Assembly (NCBI GenBank): GCA_015655375.1
Contig: JAATFD010000053.1
Location: 88,024 to 152,023, forward strand
Direction of reading: 5' to 3'
Origin: Actinomycetales bacterium
GTDB lineage: Bacteria; Actinomycetota; Actinomycetes; Actinomycetales; Actinomycetaceae
Length of the DNA stretch: 64,000 nt
Part shown: positions 20,253-31,082 of the stretch, piece after piece
Layout: the number at the start of each line of letters is the position of its first letter
Numbering within the stretch: position 1 is the first letter of the stretch
The notes under the pieces: model-generated
The model's input: the letters and a program-made list of their open reading frames with translations, nothing else
Told to the model about the DNA's origin: nothing
Databases searched by the model: none
Made by a program: the position numbers and the translations under genes

Positions 20253-22289
20253 GTGGCTGAATCGACTGGGACCAGTGAACGAGATACTGGCGAGGACGGG
20301 TACGGAGCGTCCGACATCACCGTCCTGGAGGGTCTGGAGGCCGTCCGCAAGAGGCCGGGCATGTACATCGGCTCGACGGGGGAACGTGGGCTTCACCACC
20401 TGGTCTATGAGGTCGTCGACAACTCGGTCGATGAGGCTCTGGCCGGAGCCGCCGACCACATCGAGGTGACCATCCTGGCCGATGGGGGGATCCGCGTCGT
20501 CGACAACGGTCGTGGGATACCGATCGACATGCACCCGACCGAGCACAGGCCCACTCTGGAGGTCGTCATGACGATCCTCCATGCCGGTGGCAAGTTCGGC
20601 GGTGGCGGCTATGCGGTGTCCGGTGGCCTGCACGGTGTCGGAATCTCCGTCGTCAATGCGCTGTCGACCCGAGTCGATTCCGAGGTTCGCCGCCAGGGCT
20701 ACACCTGGCGGATGTCATTCGCCAACGGCGGTGCGCCCATCACGGAACTGATCCGTGGCGAGGAGACCGACGAGACGGGCACGACTCAGACGTTCTGGCC
20801 GGATCCATCGATCTTCGAGACAGTCGACTTCAACTTCGAGACGTTGCGCCAGCGTTTCCAACAGATGGCTTTCCTCAACAAGGGCCTGCGGATCACGCTG
20901 ACGGATGAGCGCCCCGGCGTCCAGGACGAGGGCGACGAGATCACCGGGGATGAGGCCGGTACGGCCGATGATCCGGTCCCCGGACTCCGGCGTGTGTCCT
21001 ACAAGTACGACAACGGGTTGGTCGACTACGTCAAATTCCTCGACTCGACGAAGAAGACCGAGGTGATCGACCAGGAGATCATCGACCTCGAGTGCGAGAA
21101 CGACGAGGGCACGATGTCCCTCGAGGTCGCGATGCAGTGGACGACGGCCTACACGTCCTCGGTGCACACCTACGCCAACACGATCAACACGACCGAGGGC
21201 GGCACCCATGAGGAGGGCTTCCGCACGGCGTTGACGACGGCGCTCAATCGGTACGCGCGCGACAAGGGATTCCTCAAGGAGAAGGATGACAACCTCTCCG
21301 GCGACGACGTGCGTGAGGGCCTCACCGCTGTCATCTCGATCAAGCTGACGGAGCCACAGTTCGAGGGTCAGACGAAGACAAAACTTGGCAACACCGAGGC
21401 CCGGACCTTCGTCCAGCAGCAGGTGTACCAGGCGTTGGGGGACTGGCTCGACGCCCACCCGAACGACGCCAGAGGAATCATCGGCAAGGGGCAGCAGGCG
21501 CAAATGGCCCGCGTCGCGGCCCGCAAGGCCCGCGAGGCGACCCGGCGCAAGACGGCCCTCGACTCGGTCTCGATGCCGACGAAGCTGCGCGACTGCTCCT
21601 CCAACGATCCCTCGGTCTGCGAGATCTTCATCGTCGAGGGCGACTCGGCCGGTGGCTCCGCCGTCCAGGGCCGCGATCCCGAACACCAGGCGATCCTGCC
21701 GCTGCGCGGCAAGATCCTCAATGTCGAGAAGGCCCGCCTCGACCGTGCCATGGGCTCGGAGACGATCCAGGCCCTGATCGGGGCGTTGGGCACGGGCATT
21801 GGCGAGGAGTTCGATCTCGGAAAGCTGCGCTACCACAAGATCGTCCTCATGGCCGATGCCGATGTCGACGGTCAACACATCGCGACACTGCTTCTGACGT
21901 TCCTGTTCCGCTACATGAAGCCGTTGGTCGAGGAGGGACATATCTACTTGGCCACACCTCCGCTCTATCGACTCAAGTGGAGCAATTCGCCCCACGAGTT
22001 CGTCTACTCCGACAAGGAGCGCGACACGCTGCTCGCCTCCGGAGCCTCCGCCGGGCACAAACTTCCCAAGGAGGGCGGCATTCAGCGATACAAGGGCCTT
22101 GGCGAGATGAACGACCAGGAGCTGTGGGAAACGACCATGGATCCCGATCACCGCATTCTCAAGCAGATCGAGGTCGGTGAGGCCGCGGCTGCCGACGAGG
22201 TCTTCAGTCTGCTCATGGGCGACGACGTCGAATCCCGCCGCGCTTTCATCCAGCGCAATGCGCAGGATGTCCGTTTCATCGACGCCTGA
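20253..22289 (+). CDS. gyrB: DNA gyrase subunit B
   Basis: [65 protein letters not shown]. Confidence 0.98.
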   Translation: MAESTGTSERDTGEDGYGASDITVLEGLEAVRKRPGMYIGSTGERGLHHLVYEVVDNSVDEALAGAADHIEVTILADGGIRVVDNGRGIPIDMHPTEHRPTLEVVMTILHAGGKFGGGGYAVSGGLHGVGISVVNALSTRVDSEVRRQGYTWRMSFANGGAPITELIRGEETDETGTTQTFWPDPSIFETVDFNFETLRQRFQQMAFLNKGLRITLTDERPGVQDEGDEITGDEAGTADDPVPGLRRVSYKYDNGLVDYVKFLDSTKKTEVIDQEIIDLECENDEGTMSLEVAMQWTTAYTSSVHTYANTINTTEGGTHEEGFRTALTTALNRYARDKGFLKEKDDNLSGDDVREGLTAVISIKLTEPQFEGQTKTKLGNTEARTFVQQQVYQALGDWLDAHPNDARGIIGKGQQAQMARVAARKAREATRRKTALDSVSMPTKLRDCSSNDPSVCEIFIVEGDSAGGSAVQGRDPEHQAILPLRGKILNVEKARLDRAMGSETIQALIGALGTGIGEEFDLGKLRYHKIVLMADADVDGQHIATLLLTFLFRYMKPLVEEGHIYLATPPLYRLKWSNSPHEFVYSDKERDTLLASGASAGHKLPKEGGIQRYKGLGEMNDQELWETTMDPDHRILKQIEVGEAAAADEVFSLLMGDDVESRRAFIQRNAQDVRFIDA

Positions 22290-22317
22290 CCGCGCCTGAC
22301 ACACAAGGAGTTCACCC

Positions 22318-24990
22318 GTGAGCGACGAGAATCTTCCTCCCGTGGAACCCGTGTCCGGCGGCGCCGAGGGCGCCTCTGGAACCATGGAACCACACGGCCG
22401 TATCGACCAGGTCGACCTCGAACTGGAGATGCAACGGTCTTACCTCGACTATGCGATGAGCGTCATCGTCTCGCGGGCCCTGCCGGACGTGCGCGACGGG
22501 CTCAAGCCGGTCCACCGCCGCATCATCTATGCGATGTATGACGGCGGCTATCGGCCCAGCGCCGGTTTCTACAAGTGCATGCGCGTTGTCGGGGACGTGC
22601 TGGCCCACTACCACCCGCACGGCGATTCCTCGGTCTATGACGCCCTCGCCAGGCTGGTCCAGCCGTGGTCGATGCGCTACCCGCTGGTCGCCGGTCAGGG
22701 GAACTTCGGGTCTCCCGGCAACCTCGGGCCTGCTGCGCCGAGGTACACCGAGTGCAAGATGGCGCCGCTGGCCATGGAGATGGTCCGCGACATCGACGAG
22801 GACACCGTCGATTTCCAAGACAACTACGACGGCCGCGCCCAGGAACCGGTCGTCGTTCCGGCGCGGTACCCGAACCTGCTGGTCAACGGGTCGGAGGGCA
22901 TCGCGGTCGGCATGGCCACGCGTATCCCTCCGCACAACATGCGCGAGGTCGCGGCGGGCGTCCAGTGGGCGCTCGAGCATCCCGACGCAACACGTGAGGA
23001 ACTCCTCGAGGCACTCATGGAGCGCATCAAGGGTCCAGACTTCCCGACGGGTGCGACGATCCTTGGCCGCAGGGGCATCGAGGACGCCTATCGGACCGGG
23101 CGTGGCTCGATCATCCAGCGGGCGATCGTCGACGTGGAGGAGATCCACGGTCGCCAGTGCCTGGTCGTCAAGGAGCTTCCTTACCAGGTCAATCCCGACA
23201 ACCTCGTCCAGAAGATCGCGGAACTGGTCAAGAGTGGTCAGGTCCAGGGGATCGCGGACCTGCGCGACGAGTCGTCCGGTCGTCATGGCCAGCGACTGAT
23301 CATCGTCCTCAAGCGTGATGCGATCGCGAAGGTCGTCCTCAACAACCTCTACAAGCGGACCTCGCTGCAGGAGTCGTTCCCGGCGAACATGCTCGCCCTG
23401 GTCGATGGCGTGCCTCGCACGCTCAGCCTCGACGGGTTCGTGCGCTATTGGGTTCGCCACCAGATGTCCGTCATCGAGAGGCGCACCCAATTCCGGTTGA
23501 GGAAGGCGCGTGAGCGCCTCCATATCCTCGATGCCTACCTCAAGGCCCTGGAAGCCCTCGACGCCGTCATCGCGCTGATCCGGCGCTCGCCCACCGCCGA
23601 CGATGCCCGACGCGGCCTGATCGATCTGCTGACGATCGACGAGGTCCAGGCCGACGCGATCCTCGCCCTGCAGTTGCGGCGTCTGGCCGCCCTCGAGCGG
23701 CAGAAGATCCTCGATGAGCACGCGACCCTGCGTGCCCGCGTGGAAGACCTCGAAGACATCCTCGCCAAGCCGCAGCGTCAGCGCGACATCATCTCCACGG
23801 AACTGGCCGACATCGTCAACAAGTTCGGCGACGAGCGTCGCACACGAATCCTGCCCTACGGCGGGGAGATGTCCGTCGAGGACCTGATTCCGCGCGAGGA
23901 CGTCGTCGTGACCATCACTCGTGACGGCTTCGCCAAGCGGACGCGGACCGACAACTACCGCTCCCAGCGGCGTGGTGGCAAGGGCGTGCGGGGAACGCAA
24001 CTGCGAGGAAACGACGTCGTCGAGCACTTCTTCGTGACGACGACCCATCACTGGCTGTTGTTCTTCACCAACCTCGGCCGCGTCTATCGGGCGAAAGCCT
24101 ACGAGATCCCCGAGGGCGGGCGCGACGCCAAAGGGCAGCACGTCGCGAACCTTTTGGCCTTCCAGCCCGATGAGACGATCGCGCAGGTCCTCGCGATCGA
24201 GGATTACGGCCAGGCGGACTACCTGGTGCTCGCGACGAAGTCCGGCCTCGTCAAGAAGACCAGGCTGATTGACTACCAATCCGCACGCACCGGCGGGATC
24301 ATCGCGATCAACCTGCGCGAGGACGAGGACGGGAATCCCGACGAACTGGTCTCGGCCCAGATCGTCAACGCCGACGACGACCTGCTTCTCGTGTCCCGCG
24401 AGGGGCAGGCTGCGCGGTTCACGGCCTCCGACGAGCAGCTGCGTCCGATGGGGCGTGGGACCTCCGGCGTCAAGGGGATGCGTTTCCGTGGAGGCGACGA
24501 GCTGCTCGGCATGGAGGTCGTGCGCGCGGGTGCCGATCTACTGATCGTCACCGAGGGGGGCTATGCCAAGCGCACCCCCGTCGAGGAATACCCGACGAAG
24601 GGTCGTGGCATCCTCGGCGTGCGAGTCGGCAAGCTCGTCGAGGAGAGGGGCGCCCTGGTGGGGGCCCTGATCGTCGATCCCGACGAGGACGTCATGGTCA
24701 TCACCGAATCCGGGAAGCTCGTCCAGGTCTCAGCCTCCGACGTGAGGCCCACCGGGCGCAACACGATGGGCGTCATCTTCGCCCGCCCAGACGCCAAGGA
24801 TCGGATCATCGCGATCACCCGCAACACGGAGACGGCCCTGGCCGAGGGCGAGGCTGTAGGTGAGGCGACGGACGCCGATCCGATCTCGTTCGAGAGGCCC
24901 GCTGATGAATCAGTCGGAGCGGCGGGCGACGAGGGGAACTCCGAGGCGGTAGCGTCTGGGGAGGACCGCCCCGAGGAGGATGACGAATGA
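22318..24990 (+). CDS. gyrA: DNA gyrase subunit A
   Basis: [59 protein letters not shown] GyrA-box. Confidence 0.98.
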   Translation: MSDENLPPVEPVSGGAEGASGTMEPHGRIDQVDLELEMQRSYLDYAMSVIVSRALPDVRDGLKPVHRRIIYAMYDGGYRPSAGFYKCMRVVGDVLAHYHPHGDSSVYDALARLVQPWSMRYPLVAGQGNFGSPGNLGPAAPRYTECKMAPLAMEMVRDIDEDTVDFQDNYDGRAQEPVVVPARYPNLLVNGSEGIAVGMATRIPPHNMREVAAGVQWALEHPDATREELLEALMERIKGPDFPTGATILGRRGIEDAYRTGRGSIIQRAIVDVEEIHGRQCLVVKELPYQVNPDNLVQKIAELVKSGQVQGIADLRDESSGRHGQRLIIVLKRDAIAKVVLNNLYKRTSLQESFPANMLALVDGVPRTLSLDGFVRYWVRHQMSVIERRTQFRLRKARERLHILDAYLKALEALDAVIALIRRSPTADDARRGLIDLLTIDEVQADAILALQLRRLAALERQKILDEHATLRARVEDLEDILAKPQRQRDIISTELADIVNKFGDERRTRILPYGGEMSVEDLIPREDVVVTITRDGFAKRTRTDNYRSQRRGGKGVRGTQLRGNDVVEHFFVTTTHHWLLFFTNLGRVYRAKAYEIPEGGRDAKGQHVANLLAFQPDETIAQVLAIEDYGQADYLVLATKSGLVKKTRLIDYQSARTGGIIAINLREDEDGNPDELVSAQIVNADDDLLLVSREGQAARFTASDEQLRPMGRGTSGVKGMRFRGGDELLGMEVVRAGADLLIVTEGGYAKRTPVEEYPTKGRGILGVRVGKLVEERGALVGALIVDPDEDVMVITESGKLVQVSASDVRPTGRNTMGVIFARPDAKDRIIAITRNTETALAEGEAVGEATDADPISFERPADESVGAAGDEGNSEAVASGEDRPEEDDE

Positions 24991-25388
24991 GCGATCACAG
25001 CGTGGCGCCCAGCGATGTCGAGGACGACGCTCCGCGCCAGGTACACCTGGCGGTGGCACGGGTCGACGCTTGGTCGGTGATGAAGGTCAGCTTCCTGCTG
25101 AGTGTCGCCCTCGGGATCGCCATGGTTGTCGCGACCGTCGTCGTGTGGTTCATGCTCGACGGAATGCACGTGTTCTCCACGATTGAGGACTTCCTCAGCG
25201 ATCTGGGGGCAGATCGGTTCCAAACACTGCTCGATTACGTCAAACTCCCGCGTGTCATGGCGTACTCGACGATCGCGGCGGTGGCCAATGTCATCATCAT
25301 GACGGCAATCTCCACCCTGGGAGCGCTGCTGTACAACGTCGTCGCCTCCTTGGTCGGTGGCGTGCGCATCTCGCTGATGGACGAGTGA
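24987..25388 (+). CDS. DUF3566 membrane protein
   Basis: Two-TM protein following gyr[36 protein letters not shown]...; overlaps gyrA stop by 4 nt. Confidence 0.85.
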   Translation: MSDHSVAPSDVEDDAPRQVHLAVARVDAWSVMKVSFLLSVALGIAMVVATVVVWFMLDGMHVFSTIEDFLSDLGADRFQTLLDYVKLPRVMAYSTIAAVANVIIMTAISTLGALLYNVVASLVGGVRISLMDE

Positions 25389-25481
25389 GGGGCCGTGACG
25401 GTGGTCGAGGTCACCGGCGCTGGTTTTGTCCGGCGGTGGCGCCTCGGGTAGCATGATGCGGTGCCCGTCAGGGCGCGGATT

Positions 25482-25558
25482 GGGCCTATAGCTCAGTAGG
25501 TTAGAGCGCAGTCCTGATAAGACTGAGGTCGGTGGTTCGAGCCCACCTAGGCCCACCA
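25482..25558 (+). tRNA. tRNA-Ile(GAT)
   Basis: GGGCCTATAGCTCAG...CTGATAA anticodon loop...GGTTCGAGCCCACCTAGGCCCACCA, 77 nt, CCA encoded. Confidence 0.97.
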
Positions 25559-25590
25559 TCCGCAGGTCGGCGGAGGATTGGGGATTCCCG

Positions 25591-25731
25591 ATGAAGAAGT
25601 GGATCGCAACCCTTGCGGGTGTCGGCGCCGCCGTTGCCGTGGGATTGATGATCCGGCAGGTCTGCGAGGATCTCTCCGACAATGTCGCTTTGTGGAAGTC
25701 CGTCACCGACGATCCCGATGGGGTTGACTGA
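25591..25731 (+). CDS. DLW-39-like small protein (46 aa; not in ORF track)
   Basis: MKKWIATLAGVGAAVAVGLMIRQVCEDLSDNVALWKSVTDDPDGVD; position after DUF3566/tRNA-Ile matches DLW-39 context. Confidence 0.65.
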   Translation: MKKWIATLAGVGAAVAVGLMIRQVCEDLSDNVALWKSVTDDPDGVD

Positions 25732-25763
25732 AGCGGACGATTGAGCGATACGATTTCGCTCAC

Positions 25764-25839
25764 GGGGCTATGGCGCAGCTGGTAGCGCACCTGCTTTGCA
25801 AGCAGGGGGTCGTGGGTTCGAACCCCACTAGCTCCACCA
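25764..25839 (+). tRNA. tRNA-Ala(TGC)
   Basis: GGGGCTATGGCGCAGCTGGTAGCGC...CTTTGCAAG...GGTTCGAACCCCACTAGCTCCACCA, 76 nt. Confidence 0.97.
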
Positions 25840-25977
25840 GATGGTCGGTGTTCAAACCGGCGACGTTCCTGGTTTGGGTGACATTCTTACTTCCTTCGAC
25901 TTTATGGTCCCGGGCGAGTGCGTGGACTCCGGAGTCGAACAGACAGAGTGACCGCTAGCTGTGATGCCCAGGGACGT

Positions 25978-26160
25978 TGTTGCGTGAATCGCGTGTGATC
26001 TGCTGACGGGTGAAGGCCTCCCGTTGCGACAGTGGAACTGTCTAAGAACCACTTCACGCACCCAGGAGGCCTCGTGTCCCACGCTCACGCTGTTCTCCCC
26101 CGCGCGCTCGAATACAGCTGGCCAAGCTCATCGCCGAGGGTCACCGTGAGGCGGTGGCTG
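25978..26160 (+). mobile_element. IS481-like element remnant (left end plus truncated, frameshifted transposase N-terminus)
   Basis: VSHAHAVL(fs)PRARIQLAKLIAEGHREAVAG resembles IS481 transposase N-terminus (MSHANA.LTP.GR); TGTTGCGTGAATC end-like sequence. Confidence 0.6.
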
Positions 26161-27562
26161 GATTCGTCCATGCGGGGACTCTCTGGTCCCTCTTCCTGTT
26201 CAGGTAGATCGTCAACCCGACCGTGAAGGTCACAATCTCGGTGGCGGTCATCGCCCAGATGACGCCGCCCATGCCGAACACCACATTGCCGATGAGGAGC
26301 ACGGGGATGAACAGCACACCCTGCATGATGGAGAGGATAGTGGCGGCTTTCATCTGTTCGGTCGCTTGGAAGACCGCGATGAAGAGACCGGTAAACCCGT
26401 TGAATAGCGTTGAGATGAGCATCGCGGTGAGAATCTGGATGCCGTCACCGACCACCGATGGATCACTGCTGAACAGCGCGAAGAGCTGATCTCGGAAGAG
26501 GAACATCAGTCCTGAGCACACGATGGTCGTACCGGCGATGGCCACGGCGACGTTCCTGACGGCGGTATGCAGGCGGGCTTGGTTGCCCGCGCCGAAACTG
26601 AACGCGAACAACGGCACCGCTCCCATGAACAGGCCCATGCAGATCATCTCCGGCAACTGGGCGACGCGTTGGGCCACCCCGAATGCGGCGAGCAGGGCAT
26701 CTCCGTATGCGATCGCGATCCAGTTGAGCAACAGACTCGTGACGATGAGGAACGATGCCTGCAGGAACTCGGAGATTCCGACGCCGAATACCGTGGTGAG
26801 CATCTCCCGATCGATGCGGAACCACTTGGGTGCGAGGGAGACCGCCGCGGCCTTTTTCGTGATCCACCAGCTGTAATAGGTGACGGTGACGATGTTCGCC
26901 AGGCCGAGTGAGAGTCCGGCGCCGAGGATGCCCCAACCGAGGGCAATGATGAAGAGGACGTCGAAGACCAAGTTGGCGATGGTCGAGGCGATCAGACCGA
27001 TCATCGAGATCTTGGCGGCTCCCTCGGAGCGCACGAGCTGCTCGAGCGCGAAGGCGCACACGTAGACGGGGGTGAATGCGAACATCATGCCGATGTACTG
27101 CACGGTCGGTGTGCGGTCGACTCCTGATGCACCGATTGCGGCGGAGATCGGGGTGATGAACACGAGCCCGAGCACGGCGATGACGATGCCGCTGATCGCA
27201 GCGCCCCAGACCGTGAATGATCCGACCTGGCGAGTGCGCAGGAGTCTGTCGCCCGAGTGCGTCTCGATTGCAGGGTGAGCGGTGTCGCTCTCGTGCGATT
27301 CGGCGCCCAGGAGGCGCGAGATGTATGTGCCGCCACCGACGCCGAAGACGTTGCCCACGGCCATGATCAACGAGAACACGGGTAAGGAGAACGTGAGCGC
27401 AGCGAGCATCGGGGTGGAATCGGCGAGAGAACCGATGAATCCGGCATTGACGATGTTGTAGATAACGCTGACGAGAAGGCCGGCGATCATCGGGAGGCAT
27501 AAATGTGCGATAGCCCGCCAGACGGGGGCCTTCGCGAGGATGGTCTGGTTGCTTTCAGACAT
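26141..27562 (-). CDS. MATE family efflux transporter (C-terminus apparently joined to IS remnant)
   Basis: 12-TM profile, VIYNIVNAGFIGSLADSTPMLAALTFSLPV, VGNVFGVGGGTYISRLLG. Confidence 0.88.
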   Translation of the reverse strand: MSESNQTILAKAPVWRAIAHLCLPMIAGLLVSVIYNIVNAGFIGSLADSTPMLAALTFSLPVFSLIMAVGNVFGVGGGTYISRLLGAESHESDTAHPAIETHSGDRLLRTRQVGSFTVWGAAISGIVIAVLGLVFITPISAAIGASGVDRTPTVQYIGMMFAFTPVYVCAFALEQLVRSEGAAKISMIGLIASTIANLVFDVLFIIALGWGILGAGLSLGLANIVTVTYYSWWITKKAAAVSLAPKWFRIDREMLTTVFGVGISEFLQASFLIVTSLLLNWIAIAYGDALLAAFGVAQRVAQLPEMICMGLFMGAVPLFAFSFGAGNQARLHTAVRNVAVAIAGTTIVCSGLMFLFRDQLFALFSSDPSVVGDGIQILTAMLISTLFNGFTGLFIAVFQATEQMKAATILSIMQGVLFIPVLLIGNVVFGMGGVIWAMTATEIVTFTVGLTIYLNRKRDQRVPAWTNPATASR

Positions 27563-27651
27563 GGTGGAACCTGCGTTTCAAGGCGGGGAAGAGCATGCTC
27601 GCGCCTGGCGGCATGGTCAAGAGAAATGAGAGAAGAGGGCGTCGACGGGCG

Positions 27652-28119
27652 CTACGCGTGTCCGTCCTTGTCGGAAGACGATGGCGTGGAACGGTCGATG
27701 TCTGCGGTGACCCGGGAGAGAAGTGCGAGGAGTTGTTCCTGCTCGGATGTGGTCAGGGCAGACAGCCGGCGCGCTTGGCTGGCACGGACGTGCTCTTCAA
27801 ACCCCTCGACGAGCTGTGCGCCCTTGGGGGTCACGGTGAGGAGCTTGATGCGGGAATCATCGGGGGAGGGCGTGCGCGTCACCAATCCTCGTTCCTCCAG
27901 GCCTTTGAGAAGACTGGTGACGGATGCGGGTGTGGTTCCGGTGCTCTCCGCCAGGTCTCGGGCGATCACCCCACAGGCCTGGCGGTCTCCGATGAAACCG
28001 AGGCTGACCGCCTGTTGCCTGGTCAGTTCGCTGCCACGAACCCAGGCGTCGGCATCCGAGCGCTGCGTGATGCTGAGGGCACGGATCGCGCTGGCGATCT
28101 GATCTGCAAGTTCGGCCAT
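27652..28119 (-). CDS. MarR family transcriptional regulator
   Basis: LTRQQAVSLGFI...TTPASVTSLLKGLEERGLVTRTPSPDDSRIKLLTVTPKG winged-helix signature. Confidence 0.88.
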   Translation of the reverse strand: MAELADQIASAIRALSITQRSDADAWVRGSELTRQQAVSLGFIGDRQACGVIARDLAESTGTTPASVTSLLKGLEERGLVTRTPSPDDSRIKLLTVTPKGAQLVEGFEEHVRASQARRLSALTTSEQEQLLALLSRVTADIDRSTPSSSDKDGHA

Positions 28120-28121
28120 GG

Positions 28122-28148
28122 TTAGAACTCTAATAGTTAGAACTCTAA
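28122..28148. promoter_or_regulatory. Two tandem palindromic operator copies TTAGAACTCTAA
   Basis: TTAGAACTCTAA at 28122-28133 and 28137-28148, immediately upstream of MarR start. Confidence 0.8.
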
Positions 28149-28344
28149 TGGTCAAGTCGCTGGCGTGAGTTTTGCAAATGCTCCCGACCCGGCTTGTTCG
28201 CGTCGAACACCGGGATGCTTGGCGTCGAGACGTTGACCGGAAAACGAGCGGGAACCCTCTATGAGGGTGAGTACGTCATCGCCGCTGGCGATGACCATGG
28301 CATCGTGGTCTTGGATCAGGCGCAGCGAGGCCGTGGTCATGTCG

Positions 28345-28545
28345 CGAGGCTCGGTGAGCGTCATACCTTCCGCGTAGAGGCGAGCTGCCTGCGTGCGTAC
28401 CTTGTCCGAGAGTTCTGGACGGCGAACGTCAATGCCTGCCGACCGGGCGATCTCCCCCGCCCGTCGCACGGTGGATGCCGAACCGGGCTGCCAGCTCACG
28501 GACGGGCACTCCTGCGATGCATCCGGCGAGGACTTCGGTCCGAGT
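28345..28545 (-). pseudogene. Serine recombinase/resolvase C-terminal HTH remnant, frameshifted
   Basis: RTEVLAGCIAGVPVRELAARFGIHRAT / RAGEIARSAGIDVRRPELSDKVRTQAARLYAEGMTLTE in two frames. Confidence 0.5.
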
Positions 28546-28669
28546 GGGAGGCGCTCAAGCGGGTGTGAGTCTGGACGGAATTTCCTGTCGCCGGGCCCCG
28601 TTGATCGACCCTCCGAGCGTCGGTTGAACGCGTCTGAGGACACCCGCGGCGACATCGATGTGTCGCGAG

Positions 28670-29620
28670 TCAAGGGATGATGACGGTCCGCTCGCCCGGC
28701 GCATCCCGATGCGTCCATGCTTCCTCGATGGCAGCAAGCGAAACGGTCCGCGGGCGGATTGCCAGTTCACCCGAGGCGACCGCGGCGGCGAGCTCGGGGA
28801 GGTCGGCGCGTCGCATGTCGACCGAGCCGAACCCGCTTCCGCTGATCCGAAGCGCAGTGGATCGAAGGGCCGAGCCGTTGAGGGTGATCGTGGGTCCGCC
28901 GGTGCCGCCGATATGCACCCAGTCCAGTTGCCGGGCGTGGTCGCGGCGGGCACCGAGGATCGCTTCCATGGCGAGTTCGGCCGGCGCGCCCCAGACATAG
29001 TCGAGGACGATATCGACGTCCGCGGCTCTCACGAACGCTGTGGAGGTCGCCTCGTCGTCGGATGAGAGCACCACCGTGTCATCGGCGCCCTCGGACAGCA
29101 GCTGATCGAGGCGCTGGCGATTGCGGCCTGCCGCGATGATCCGTCCGGCTCCGAGGCGGCGCGCGGCCTTGACTGCAATGGATCCCGCCGCGCCGGTTGC
29201 CCCGATCACGAGGATCGACTGGCCCGGGGTGAAGGCTATCCGGGCGCGCAGCGCGATCCAGGAGGACATGGCCGGGTTCATGGATGCGGCGACGATCGCG
29301 GGATCGGCGTCCGCGGGCAGTGGGACGGCGGAGCGCGGGTCGATGAGAATGCGCTCGGCCAGCGTGCCGCTGCCAGGTCCGACCACATAGGCGAGCGATC
29401 CGTCTGTTCGGCGGACGACGCCGTCGATCCCCGGAACGAACGGAAGCGCTCCAGCGCTGGCATAGTGCCTGCCCGAGGCAATGCCGCGCGTGACCGGGTG
29501 GATCCCGACCGCGAGCACCTCTGCGATCTCGTGGTGGGAGTCCGTCTGCGGTGCGGGGACGGACCGGTAGTGGGGAGGTTCGCCAAACGCTTCGATGAGC
29601 GCGGCGTTGATGGTGTCCAT
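28670..29620 (-). CDS. Zinc-type alcohol dehydrogenase/quinone oxidoreductase family (MDR)
   Basis: ILVIGATGAAGSIAVKAARRLGAGRIIAAGRN NAD(P)-binding motif. Confidence 0.85.
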   Translation of the reverse strand: MDTINAALIEAFGEPPHYRSVPAPQTDSHHEIAEVLAVGIHPVTRGIASGRHYASAGALPFVPGIDGVVRRTDGSLAYVVGPGSGTLAERILIDPRSAVPLPADADPAIVAASMNPAMSSWIALRARIAFTPGQSILVIGATGAAGSIAVKAARRLGAGRIIAAGRNRQRLDQLLSEGADDTVVLSSDDEATSTAFVRAADVDIVLDYVWGAPAELAMEAILGARRDHARQLDWVHIGGTGGPTITLNGSALRSTALRISGSGFGSVDMRRADLPELAAAVASGELAIRPRTVSLAAIEEAWTHRDAPGERTVIIP

Positions 29621-29635
29621 GAGCTCTCCTAATTG

Positions 29636-29667
29636 GTACGTGGCACGTACTAGTATAGTACGTGCCA
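29636..29667. promoter_or_regulatory. Interlocking palindromic operator between oxidoreductase and MarR
   Basis: TGGCACGTACTA-GTA-TAGTACGTGCCA (29641-29667) plus GTACGTG-G-CACGTAC (29636-29650). Confidence 0.85.
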
Positions 29668-29693
29668 CTGACTACATTGCTAGACTGAAGCGC

Positions 29694-30134
29694 ATGGGAG
29701 AAGAGGACGAGCAGGTCGCCACTGAGGTTCTGGTCCGGCTGTCGTTCACGATCAGTGCGCGTTTGGAAGCGCGTGCTTCGGAGGCAGGGCTATCGATGCA
29801 GCAGATGCGTTTGCTCGGCATTCTGCGCGACCACGAACCCACCGTGAACGAGCTTGCCGCGCACATGGGCCTCGACAAGTCCAGCGCGAGTGGGCTGGTG
29901 ATCCGCGCAGAGAACCGCGCTCTGGTGAGCAGAATTCGGCATGAACACGATGGGCGGGCGGTCCGGGTACGTCTCGAACCGGATGGCCGAGCCCTGGTTG
30001 ATGCGGGAAGCGCCCGATTCGAGAACGACATGCGTCAGGTATTCGCGGCCTTGACCGATGCCGAGCGCGCACGCTGGGTCGCCCTCACGAACCGATTGCT
30101 CGCGGCGGCGAACGAGAGCGGCAACAGCATCTGA
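29694..30134 (+). CDS. MarR family transcriptional regulator
   Basis: MQQMRLLGILRDHEPTVNELAAHMGLDKSSASGLVIRAENRALVSR; divergent to oxidoreductase. Confidence 0.88.
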   Translation: MGEEDEQVATEVLVRLSFTISARLEARASEAGLSMQQMRLLGILRDHEPTVNELAAHMGLDKSSASGLVIRAENRALVSRIRHEHDGRAVRVRLEPDGRALVDAGSARFENDMRQVFAALTDAERARWVALTNRLLAAANESGNSI

Positions 30135-30252
30135 CTCCGCCAGCGAACGACCGAGTCTCCGCGCGCTGTCGGCGATGCTCGGGAACGTCGGACCGCCGAA
30201 GGCGCTGCCCGACCTGCGAGCAACCAGACCGACGAGCGTCGGGTCCGGACGC

Positions 30253-31017
30253 TCAACGAGCGTCGTGTGCTGCCGGGGCAGACCCCTCGCCGTGCGCTCG
30301 TCTGCGTGCGAATACCACGGCGTCCTCCAGGGTCCGGGTTTCGCCGTCCGGCAGGGTCACTGTGCGGGGGCGGGTCTCGGCGACCACGACGTCCCACATC
30401 CCGTCCTCGAGGGCGAGTTGGGTGACCTGCTCGCTGGGTGTCGCAAAGACCGGGCGATGATCGGCGTCCATCGTCGACCAGTCCGGCACCGCAGTGTGCG
30501 AGGTGACGAGCAGATGCCCGCCCGGCGCCACGTGACGTGAGGCCCGACGAAGGATGTCCTCCCGGGCCAATGCGACCGGAGAATGAAGAAAACTGGACGT
30601 GACCAGGTCGAAGTCCCGATCGGGAAGGTCCGACAGATCACCGACAAGGAACTGCGTACGTCCCGTGGTCGCCCCGCCGCCGTGGGCACCCGGTCGGTCG
30701 GAGGGCCCGTCCTCGACCTCGATCCCCGCCGTGCGGGCGGCCTCGACGGCTCGACGGATCGCGGTGGGGGAGATGTCGATGCCGGTGGCCGTCCACCCGT
30801 GTTGGGCCAACCAGAGGACGTCTGCTCCTTCACCGCATCCCAGATCGAGTGCCGTCCCGGGAGCCAGGTCGCTCGCGATCGACGAAAGGACGCGGTTGGC
30901 GGCGCCCGACCAGACCTGGTCCCTGGTTGCGTAGCGTTGCTCCCAGTAGTCGACCGGGGCGATCGTCGGCCAGGCCGCGTCGGCGGGGGAAACGGCGTCA
31001 GGTGTGTTCGCGTGCAT
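30253..31017 (-). CDS. Class I SAM-dependent methyltransferase
   Basis: ALDLGCGEGADVLWLAQHGWTATGIDISPTAI. Confidence 0.9.
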   Translation of the reverse strand: MHANTPDAVSPADAAWPTIAPVDYWEQRYATRDQVWSGAANRVLSSIASDLAPGTALDLGCGEGADVLWLAQHGWTATGIDISPTAIRRAVEAARTAGIEVEDGPSDRPGAHGGGATTGRTQFLVGDLSDLPDRDFDLVTSSFLHSPVALAREDILRRASRHVAPGGHLLVTSHTAVPDWSTMDADHRPVFATPSEQVTQLALEDGMWDVVVAETRPRTVTLPDGETRTLEDAVVFARRRAHGEGSAPAAHDAR

Positions 31018-31082
31018 GTCCACAGCCTGCGGGGCACAGTGGAGTCTGTGCAAACTGGTTTGCCGAATCGGCAAGGAGAACA

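Noticed and set aside
20715-22385. 556-aa minus-strand ORF opposite gyrB
   Set aside because: High-GC antisense shadow ORF; the plus strand encodes unmistakable GyrB
22312-24279. 655-aa minus-strand ORF opposite gyrA
   Set aside because: Antisense shadow of GyrA, no recognisable domain
30135-30252. Possible gene fragment between MarR and methyltransferase
   Set aside because: No recognisable motif in any frame; left unannotated
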